5,069 bases of DNA from Lachnospiraceae bacterium UBA3692 (GTDB lineage: Bacteria; Bacillota; Clostridia; Lachnospirales; Lachnospiraceae), in contig DFIR01000039.1 in assembly GCA_002372815.1 (NCBI GenBank), positions 1 through 5,069 on the forward strand, read 5' to 3'. The notes below the pieces were generated by a model. That model did no database searches. It had not been told where the DNA came from and saw nothing but the letters and a program-made list of their open reading frames with translations. Positions 1 through 4,762 of this stretch are shown piece after piece (position 1 is the first letter of the stretch; each line of letters begins with the position of its first letter). The translations under genes were made by a program, and so were the position numbers.

Positions 1-958
1 TGAAGATGATGCACGGCGCATTCTTGGTCGCCTCGCGGAAGAGGTCTCTCACGCGGGACGCGCCGACGCCGACGTACAATTCGATAAAGTCGGAACCTGC
101 CAGAGAGTAGAACGGGACGTGCGCCTCGCCGGCGACCGCCTTCGCGAGCAGCGTCTTGCCGGTTCCGGGAGGGCCCACGAGCAGCGCGCCCTTCGGAAGC
201 TTTGCGCCGATCTGCGCGTAGCGGCCGGGGTTATGCAGGAAGTCGACGACTTCCTCCAGCGACTCCTTCGCCTCGTCCTCACCGGCCACGTCCGCAAACG
301 TGACGCCGGTCTCCTTCTGGACGTATTCCTTCGCGGTGCTCTTGCCGACGCCCATGATGCCGCCGCCCCGGCCCATCCTGCGGAACAGGAAGCCGAGCAG
401 CACCCACATCAGAATGACGGGCACCACATAGGAAAGCATAAACGTCAGGACCATATCCGATCCGTCCGGCACGTCGCCGCTGATCTCGACGCCGTGCTCG
501 AGCAGGCGCGCCGTCAGCGTGTCGTCCTCCTCCACCTTGCCGGTGTAGTAGGTCACCTGCCCGGAGGACATTCTCATGAGCGGATTCTCCTCCGCCTGCG
601 TGACCACGACGCTGCCCTCCTCAAAGGAGAGCGTGATGCCTTCCTTCGGGTAGATATCGATGCGGTCCGACTTGATGAGCACCTTTTCCAGCTGGTCGTT
701 CTCGATGAGCCGGACAAACTCGTTGTAAGGGATCTCCCTCGTCGTTCCCTGATTGATGCTGCGCACGAAATAGCTGACGAGCATCAGCGAGATCAGCGCC
801 GCGACGAGCATGTAGATCAGGTTCTGGCGCGGCGGGTTCGGCCCGCTGCCCTTGCCGCCTCTCTGGTCTCCGTTTCCGCCGCCCTGTCCCTGGCGGTCGC
901 TGTCGCTCTTCATTATGATCGCTCCGACTGCGCGGAGCCTTTCCCATATTCTGTTCAT
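1..958 (-). CDS. ftsH: ATP-dependent zinc metalloprotease FtsH, N-terminal part (cut by left edge)
   Basis: This is the first 319 codons of FtsH, the membrane-anchored AAA+ protease that unfolds and degrades misassembled membrane proteins and short-lived regulators. Seen in order: a basic, Gly-rich cytoplasmic N-terminus (about 1-45), a first membrane helix (46-65), an extracytoplasmic domain (about 66-167), a second membrane helix (168-192), then the AAA+ domain starting near KETGVTFADVAGEDEAK. Walker A is GPPGTGKT at 262-269. The pore-loop region reads ELYVGVGASRVRDLF (293-307), with Tyr where E. coli and B. subtilis FtsH have Phe, a conservative change. The frame leaves the window at CIIF, just before the expected Walker B acidic residues, so the Walker B, SRH and HEXXH zinc site cannot be checked. 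Start chosen at 958, preceded by AGGA about 5 bases upstream; an in-frame ATG at 913 (codon 16), preceded by GGAG, is a credible alternative. Confidence 0.96.
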   Translation of the reverse strand, partial: MNRIWERLRAVGAIIMKSDSDRQGQGGGNGDQRGGKGSGPNPPRQNLIYMLVAALISLMLVSYFVRSINQGTTREIPYNEFVRLIENDQLEKVLIKSDRIDIYPKEGITLSFEEGSVVVTQAEENPLMRMSSGQVTYYTGKVEEDDTLTARLLEHGVEISGDVPDGSDMVLTFMLSYVVPVILMWVLLGFLFRRMGRGGGIMGVGKSTAKEYVQKETGVTFADVAGEDEAKESLEEVVDFLHNPGRYAQIGAKLPKGALLVGPPGTGKTLLAKAVAGEAHVPFYSLAGSDFIELYVGVGASRVRDLFREATKNAPCIIF

Positions 959-978
959 GAAATTCCTGCCTTCGGATC

Positions 979-1021
979 CCGCGATTGCAGCGGTCCCGGT
1001 GTACCGGGCCCGTTTCGCGGG
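979..1021 (-). promoter_or_regulatory. Three back-to-back hairpins in the ftsH leader
   Basis: Three short stem-loops lie end to end: 979-993 (CCGC/GCGG stem), 995-1008 (CCCGG/CCGGG around a 4-base loop, part of a 14-bp near-perfect palindrome) and 1009-1021 (CCCG/CGGG around 5 bases). They sit 21-63 bases upstream of the ftsH ATG, inside the probable 5' untranslated leader. No U-tract follows any of them on the ftsH strand, so they do not look like a standard attenuator. They may stabilise the leader or bind a regulator; the function is inference. Confidence 0.45.
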
Positions 1022-1036
1022 GTCTCCCTAAAATTG

Positions 1037-1042
1037 ATTGTA
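1037..1042 (-). promoter_or_regulatory. ftsH: Candidate -10 element for ftsH
   Basis: Read on the minus strand this is TACAAT, a good -10 hexamer, in an AT-rich stretch (about 1030-1065) between the upstream terminator and the GC-rich leader. There is no convincing -35 hexamer at 16-18 bases; the 17-base position holds TTACTT, which matches poorly. A second AT-rich hexamer, TAAAAT, lies just upstream. Transcription from this site would give a leader of about 70 bases. Weak evidence, supported mainly by location. Confidence 0.35.
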
Positions 1043-1066
1043 TCCAACTATTTTATCACAAGTAAT

Positions 1067-1084
1067 GGCGGGATTTCTCCCGCC
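1067..1084. repeat. Perfect 7-bp inverted repeat (GGCGGGA...TCCCGCC)
   Basis: GGCGGGA and TCCCGCC flank a 4-base centre (GAAA on the minus strand). It lies between the operon terminator and the candidate ftsH -10, where the ftsH -35 region or an operator would be expected. Neither strand has a U-tract directly after it, so it is not a textbook intrinsic terminator. It could be an operator or a GNRA-capped RNA hairpin on read-through transcripts. Confidence 0.5.
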
Positions 1085-1113
1085 ACGTAAAGTTAATAGA
1101 TCTTTCATATTCC

Positions 1114-1143
1114 TAAAAATAAACTCACCGCATTCGCCGGGAG
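1114..1143 (-). terminator. Probable intrinsic terminator of the transporter-racemase operon
   Basis: On the minus strand a stem CTCCCG / CGG-T-GAG (6 pairs with one bulged T, 7-base loop) is followed at once by the T-rich tract TTTATTTTTA. It begins 57 bases after the racemase stop codon, the right place and strand to end the operon before ftsH. A second small hairpin (ATTCC/GGAAT, about 1152-1166) lies just before it. The stem is modest, so some read-through into ftsH is possible. Confidence 0.6.
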
Positions 1144-1199
1144 ATCTGCCGCATTCCTTTGCGGAATCTCTCATATTTTACAGGAGATCTTCCACACAT

Positions 1200-2114
1200 T
1201 CAGAGCGCAAACTCCTCCGTGAGGCGCACCGTTCCGGACAGCCAGGTCTCTCCTGTTTCAGGATCACTCATGACCTGTAACTCTCCGCCGGGTTCCTGCA
1301 AGGCGAGTTCTTCTCTCTTCCCGCTTCTCGCAGAAAAGCACATTCCGGTGGCCGCGGTTCCGCTCGCGCAGGAGTTCTCCCAGAACACCGTCCCGCTGCC
1401 GGGGACGTAAACGAGCGGCGTTATTTTCCATTGCCGCCCCTCATCGATCCGCTCAATAAACATGAGTCCAAGTCCGTCTGCTGAAAGCCTGCTGCACCAT
1501 TCCTTGACGGCAGCTTCCGCTGCACCCCTGTCACTCTTCAGGCTTAAATACTTGGATCCTTCTTCAATAATAATGTGCGAGATCCCCTGCATCCGGACGA
1601 GCGTCATGTCCTCAAACGGTTCGATCCCGGAGGCCTTCGGCATTTTCACGCAGGCGCTCCATGCGGGGCCTGCTGCCGGGATCTCCCTCAGCCGCACTTC
1701 GACTGGTTCCGCCGCTCCGGACACCTCAAGGAATACGCTTGTCCAGGCATCGGACTCAGATGGTTCTTCAGTCGCAGTGCTTTTCGCAGAATGATCTGCC
1801 CCCATCCGGTACAGATAAAGCGCCGCCGCGGACATCGAAGCATTCCCGCAGAATTCGCCGCCCGCCATGCGCAGCCGGACCTGGATCCCGCTGTTTAACG
1901 TTTCGTTTTGACCTTCTGTATCCTGCGCACTTTCCTCCGCGTGATCTGCGCCGCGCATCCGCACGAACCCGACCTGCTCCGTCTCCGGGCGCAGCTGCAT
2001 GATCCGCGCCGCCGTCTCCGGCTGGCGGGACACGGGAACGTCGCCCTCCACGAGCGCAGTGATATTGCCGGTCGGATCCAGGATGCAGCAGGAAAGTCCT
2101 TTTCTCGAAGTCAT
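1200..2114 (-). CDS. DapF-fold amino-acid racemase, CntK (histidine racemase)-like
   Basis: A 304-residue protein of the cofactor-independent DapF racemase/epimerase fold, which uses two cysteines as acid and base to invert an alpha carbon. Both cysteine motifs are present: GGEFCGNASM (Cys89) and WENSCASGTAA (Cys249). These and DPTGNITALV (13-22), EQVGFV (46-51), PLVYVP (233-238) and EPGG (274-277) resemble the staphylococcal histidine racemase CntK as I remember it, and not the ECGNGARC / ACGTGA forms of true diaminopimelate epimerase. The 160-residue Cys-Cys spacing also agrees with CntK as remembered. Last gene of the operon; its ATG overlaps the ATPase stop by 4 bases (ATGA), implying coupled translation, and only a weak GAGAG precedes it. 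Two polar, low-complexity inserts (about 55-75 and 105-122) are unusual. Probably cytoplasmic, with no signal peptide. The fold and racemase role are well supported; histidine as substrate is inference. Confidence 0.82.
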   Translation of the reverse strand: MTSRKGLSCCILDPTGNITALVEGDVPVSRQPETAARIMQLRPETEQVGFVRMRGADHAEESAQDTEGQNETLNSGIQVRLRMAGGEFCGNASMSAAALYLYRMGADHSAKSTATEEPSESDAWTSVFLEVSGAAEPVEVRLREIPAAGPAWSACVKMPKASGIEPFEDMTLVRMQGISHIIIEEGSKYLSLKSDRGAAEAAVKEWCSRLSADGLGLMFIERIDEGRQWKITPLVYVPGSGTVFWENSCASGTAATGMCFSARSGKREELALQEPGGELQVMSDPETGETWLSGTVRLTEEFAL

Positions 2115-2869
2115 CTCTCGAACACTCTGAGGAACTGCTTCGTCCTCTCTTCCTTCGGGTCGTCGAACACCGCGGAAGGATCGCCATGCTCGACGATCAC
2201 GCCGCCGTCCATGAAGATCACGCGGTTGCTGACGGCCTTCGCGAAGGACATCTCGTGCGTGACGACGACCATGGTCATCTTTTCCTCCGCCAGCTGACGG
2301 ATGACCTTCAGCACTTCGCCCGTGAGTTCCGGGTCAAGTGCGGAAGTCGGCTCGTCGAAGAACAGGATCTCCGGCTTCATTGCGAGGGCCCGCGCGATCG
2401 CGACGCGCTGCTGCTGGCCGCCGGAGAGCTGGTAGGGATAGGCGCTCGCCTTGTCGGCGATGCCCATCTTGCGCAGGAGCTCCATGGCGGTCGCCTCCGC
2501 CTCTTCCCTGCTCCTGTGCTGTACTTCCACAGGCGCGTCCGTGAGGTTCTTGAGGACGCTGTAGTGAGGAAACAGATTGAACTGCTGGAACACGAGCCCG
2601 CAGTAGGAGCGGAACTTCCGCATCTCCTTGTGCGGGACGTAGACCGCCTTGCCGGAGCCGTCCGTGTGCGCGACCGTCTCGCCAATGTACGTGATCTCGC
2701 CGCCGTCGATCGTCTCGAGGAAGGTGGCGCACCTTAGTAGCGTCGATTTGCCGGAGCCGGAGGGGCCGATGATGCTGACGACTTCGCCGCTGTCCACGCC
2801 GAAGCTGATGTCCTTTAAGACTTCCAGGGCGCCGAACTGCTTCCTGATGTTTTTCATCTCTATGATCAT
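2111..2869 (-). CDS. Polar amino-acid ABC transporter ATPase (GlnQ/HisP type)
   Basis: A 252-residue ABC ATPase that energises import through the permease encoded just upstream. All hallmarks are present: Walker A GPSGSGKST (35-43), Q-loop VFQQFNLF (93-100), signature LSGGQQQ (148-154), Walker B ILFFDEPTSALDP (168-180, with catalytic Glu173) and switch His205 in VVTHEM. LLRCATFLETIDGGEI and the FNLFPHYSVLKN segment are typical of the polar amino-acid uptake subfamily, and the length is normal for it. The start at 2869 lies 22 bases after the permease stop, with GGAG about 10 bases upstream. Its TGA overlaps the racemase ATG. It probably works as a homodimer at the inner face of the membrane. 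The exact amino acid cannot be read from this subunit. Confidence 0.96.
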   Translation of the reverse strand: MIIEMKNIRKQFGALEVLKDISFGVDSGEVVSIIGPSGSGKSTLLRCATFLETIDGGEITYIGETVAHTDGSGKAVYVPHKEMRKFRSYCGLVFQQFNLFPHYSVLKNLTDAPVEVQHRSREEAEATAMELLRKMGIADKASAYPYQLSGGQQQRVAIARALAMKPEILFFDEPTSALDPELTGEVLKVIRQLAEEKMTMVVVTHEMSFAKAVSNRVIFMDGGVIVEHGDPSAVFDDPKEERTKQFLRVFER

Positions 2870-2891
2870 GATATTGGTTCTCCGTGCTTCT

Positions 2892-3539
2892 TCAGCGGTA
2901 ATAGTCCATCGTCTTCTCGATCCGCTCCATCAGGAACTGGACCCCGTAATTGGCCACGAAATAGAAGACGCCCGCGATCACGAAAGGCATGAAGGACGTC
3001 TGGGAGGCCGAGATCTGCTTCGCGAGGGAGAACACCTCCTGGTACGCGAGCGTGAACGCGAGGGAAGTGTCCTTGACGAGCGTAATGACCTCGTTCGTGA
3101 CGGAGGGCATGATCCGCTTGATGACCTGCGGAAGGATGATCCTCAGGAACGTCTGGGCCTTCGTGTAGCCGAGGACCTCCGCCGCCTCGTACTGGCCGAC
3201 CGGCATGGATTCGATGCCGCCGCGGTAGATCTCCGCGAAGTAGGCCGCGTAATTCAGGATGAAGCCGAGGATCAGCGACGGGAACCGCCAGCCGCGGATC
3301 GACCACCCGAACAGGTAGTACGGCCCGAAGTACCACACGAGGAGCTGCAGCATCAGCGGCGTTCCCCGGAGGACGGAGATGTAGACGTGGATGATGCCGC
3401 GCACGATCGGATTCTTCGATTTCCGAAGCAGCGCGATGATCATGCCGAGCGGCAGCGAGCCGAGCAGCGTCAGCACGAAGATGCCGCCCGTGCGCAGCAT
3501 GCCTGCTGCCATCGTAGATAACATTGTGGAAAAGGTCAT
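2892..3539 (-). CDS. Polar amino-acid ABC transporter permease (HisM/GlnP family)
   Basis: A 215-residue integral membrane protein with about five hydrophobic segments (roughly 17-39, 50-75, 86-105, 150-170, 183-205). The family signature VLRGTPLMLQL (57-67) is present, and the EAA coupling loop that docks on the ATPase is intact (118-138, EAA...G...I-LP). Only one permease gene is present, so the channel is probably a homodimer, as in GlnP-type systems. The start chosen is the ATG at 3539, with GAGGGA about 7 bases upstream; an in-frame TTG at 3563 would add 8 residues but would place that ribosome binding site inside the gene. It lies 182 bases after the binding-protein stop, across a structured palindrome, and 22 bases before the ATPase. 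Confidence 0.95.
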   Translation of the reverse strand: MTFSTMLSTMAAGMLRTGGIFVLTLLGSLPLGMIIALLRKSKNPIVRGIIHVYISVLRGTPLMLQLLVWYFGPYYLFGWSIRGWRFPSLILGFILNYAAYFAEIYRGGIESMPVGQYEAAEVLGYTKAQTFLRIILPQVIKRIMPSVTNEVITLVKDTSLAFTLAYQEVFSLAKQISASQTSFMPFVIAGVFYFVANYGVQFLMERIEKTMDYYR

Positions 3540-3572
3540 GTCTTGTCCCTCTTCTATTTTCAATTATTTACA

Positions 3573-3705
3573 AGCCATGCCGGCAGTTCGTGAGCGCTCC
3601 GCGTTCCCTCACTGTCGCGGCATTCGCCGTATGCACGCAGGCTGTCATACGTCCATTCGGGATTAAGCTCCCAATGGGCGCATGACAGCCTGCGAGCGCA
3701 TGGCT
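3573..3705. repeat. Large palindromic, highly structured intergenic element
   Basis: The core 3636-3694 is one long hairpin: 13 perfect outer pairs (CGCAGGCTGTCAT / ATGACAGCCTGCG), then more pairs with one mismatch, one G-T wobble and one bulged C, closing on a 6-base loop at 3663-3668, about 25 pairs in all. An outer 8-bp perfect pair (AGCCATGC 3573-3580, GCATGGCT 3698-3705) encloses it, with two smaller hairpins in the left arm (GTGAG/CTCAC 3590-3612; CGGC/GCCG 3618-3629). It fills the gap between binding protein and permease genes. No U-tract follows it on the transcribed strand, so it is probably not a simple terminator. Such elements often protect the 3' end of a binding-protein mRNA and lower downstream expression; it could also be a dispersed REP-like repeat. 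Confidence 0.8.
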
Positions 3706-3721
3706 CAAAGCTACGCGCACC

Positions 3722-4540
3722 TTATTTGCCAAGGGTGAGGTAATCGTAGATCTCGGGATACTTCTTCCCGATGGTGTCGAACGTGCCGTCCTCCGCGAGC
3801 GCTTCGAGCGCGGCGTTGATCTTCTCGCACAGCTCGGTGTCGTCCTTGCGGAAGCCGATCGCGTACTGCTCGCTGCCGAGGGCCTCTTCCATGAACTGGT
3901 AGTCTTCCTCGCCGCTCATCAGGTAGTTGCCGCTCGTGACGTCGATGGCGATCGCGTCGATCGCGCCGGCCTTCAGGTCGTTGAAAGCGATCGTGTAGGT
4001 CTCATAGACTTCCAGGGACTGGAAGGTGTCGCACAGTGCCTTCTGGCCTTCCTCGTCGTTCAGGAGGTCATACGCGGAAGTCGAGGTCTGGACGCCGACG
4101 ACCTTGCCCGCGAGATCCGCGAGCGTCGCGATGCCGGAATCCTTCTTTACCATGATCATCTGGGTGTTGTCGGAATAAGGCATGCTCCAGAGATAGTCGT
4201 CCTCGCGGCCGTTCATCGTGAAGCCGGACCAGATGCAGTCGCAGCTGCCCGCGTTGAGCTCGGCGTCCTTCGCGTCCCAGTTGAACGGAACTGCTTCATA
4301 TTTCCAGCCGTAGTACTCGCAGACCGCCTGCGCCATCTCGACGTCGAAGCCGCCGGTCTTGCCTTCCTCATCGATATAGGAATACGGCGGATAATCCAGG
4401 TCGAATCCGTGCTTGAAGACGAAGGTCTCTTCGGACGCTGCCGCTTCTTCTTTTGTCTCTTCCGCTGCCGGAGCCGCTGCGCAGGCCGCGATGGAAAGGG
4501 CCATGGTTCCCGCCAGTAAAAGCGCGATCAGTTTCTTCAT
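3722..4540 (-). CDS. Polar amino-acid ABC transporter substrate-binding lipoprotein (family 3)
   Basis: A 272-residue secreted binding protein, the first gene of the operon. A signal peptide with basic MKK and a hydrophobic core ends in lipobox IAAC (Cys20), so it should be lipid-anchored outside the membrane. An acidic, Ala/Glu-rich linker (21-38) follows. The mature domain is the GlnH/HisJ fold: FDLDYPPYSY (46-55), GGFDVEMAQAV (63-73), WSGFTMNGRED (104-114) with Arg112 in the position that usually binds the substrate alpha-carboxylate, and AIDAIAIDVTSG (193-204) with Asp200 in the region that usually binds the alpha-amino group. These point to an alpha-amino acid; the side-chain specificity is not readable. 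The start is supported by AAGGAG (4548-4553) 7 bases upstream. The structured element after its stop may give it higher expression than the permease and ATPase. Confidence 0.95.
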   Translation of the reverse strand: MKKLIALLLAGTMALSIAACAAAPAAEETKEEAAASEETFVFKHGFDLDYPPYSYIDEEGKTGGFDVEMAQAVCEYYGWKYEAVPFNWDAKDAELNAGSCDCIWSGFTMNGREDDYLWSMPYSDNTQMIMVKKDSGIATLADLAGKVVGVQTSTSAYDLLNDEEGQKALCDTFQSLEVYETYTIAFNDLKAGAIDAIAIDVTSGNYLMSGEEDYQFMEEALGSEQYAIGFRKDDTELCEKINAALEALAEDGTFDTIGKKYPEIYDYLTLGK

Positions 4541-4547
4541 GTTGGAT

Positions 4548-4553
4548 CTCCTT
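4548..4553 (-). promoter_or_regulatory. Strong ribosome binding site of the binding-protein gene
   Basis: AAGGAG on the minus strand, 7 bases before the ATG at 4540. It is the strongest such site in the operon, which fits the high binding-protein level such importers need, and it fixes the start codon. Confidence 0.85.
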
Positions 4554-4611
4554 GTTGTCTCAGTGTCATAGGGGTTGTCCGCACGATACTTCCCTGCGGT
4601 GAATCTTTATC

Positions 4612-4640
4612 ATGGTAGCATGCTAAAGCGGCAGTGTCAA
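4612..4640 (-). promoter_or_regulatory. Housekeeping-sigma promoter of the transporter-racemase operon
   Basis: On the minus strand a perfect -35 TTGACA (4640-4635) is separated by 17 bases from TACCAT (4617-4612). The start of transcription should fall near 4605, giving a leader of about 65 bases that contains a small CCGCA/TGCGG hairpin (4579-4599) and ends in the strong ribosome binding site. A perfect 10-bp palindrome, TAGCATGCTA (4616-4625), overlaps the upstream edge of the -10 and could be an operator. The 8-mer CAGTGTCA occurs both over the -35 (4632-4639) and in the leader (4561-4568). Confidence 0.75.
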
Positions 4641-4649
4641 TTTGATTTC

Positions 4650-4762
4650 CATGGGGACCCCTGCACGAGAAATCGTAATTTCAACGATCTTCGAATTGTA
4701 ATAAGGAGGATCAGTTGTGTTATACTTTTATCTGTTGAAAAAAAGACGAGGGGGTCCCCATG
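4650..4762. repeat. Long-range inverted repeat CATGGGGACCCC / GGGGTCCCCATG
   Basis: A perfect 12-bp inverted repeat with arms at 4650-4661 and 4751-4762. Each arm is itself nearly palindromic (GGGGACCCC or GGGGTCCCC), with centres 98 bases apart. The left arm lies 9 bases beyond the -35 of the leftward promoter; the right arm covers the ribosome binding site and ATG of the rightward gene. The arms bracket the rightward promoter, as paired operator half-sites for a looping regulator might, but chance cannot be excluded. Confidence 0.55.
4696..4726 (+). promoter_or_regulatory. Extended -10 promoter of the UPF0371 gene
   Basis: TGT followed by TATACT (4718-4726) is an extended -10 element with one mismatch to TATAAT. 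A partial -35, TTGTAA (4696-4701), lies 19 bases upstream; the extended -10 may compensate for the long spacing. Transcription would start near 4733, leaving a short leader of about 27 bases that includes GAGGGGG (4748-4754), the ribosome binding site 5 bases before the ATG. Confidence 0.65.

Noticed and set aside
2649..3521. A long open frame on the plus strand, antisense to the ATPase and permease genes.
   Set aside because: It is antisense to two well-supported genes, rich in Arg/His/Asp runs from a GC-rich codon pattern read backwards, and matches no family I recognise. Similar plus-strand frames over ftsH and the racemase are rejected for the same reason.
3540..3563. An upstream in-frame TTG start for the permease, adding 8 residues.
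   Set aside because: The extra residues (KIEEGQD region) contain the ribosome binding site for the ATG at 3539 and are not hydrophobic; the ATG gives the usual family N-terminus.
3636..3694. The long hairpin as an intrinsic terminator of a binding-protein-only transcript.
   Set aside because: No U-tract follows the stem on the transcribed strand; partial attenuation or mRNA protection fits better.
1200..4540. A staphylopine or other opine metallophore biosynthesis cluster.
   Set aside because: Only the CntK-like racemase is present. No nicotianamine-synthase-like or opine dehydrogenase gene is in the window, and the transporter is a polar amino-acid system, not a peptide/nickel type.
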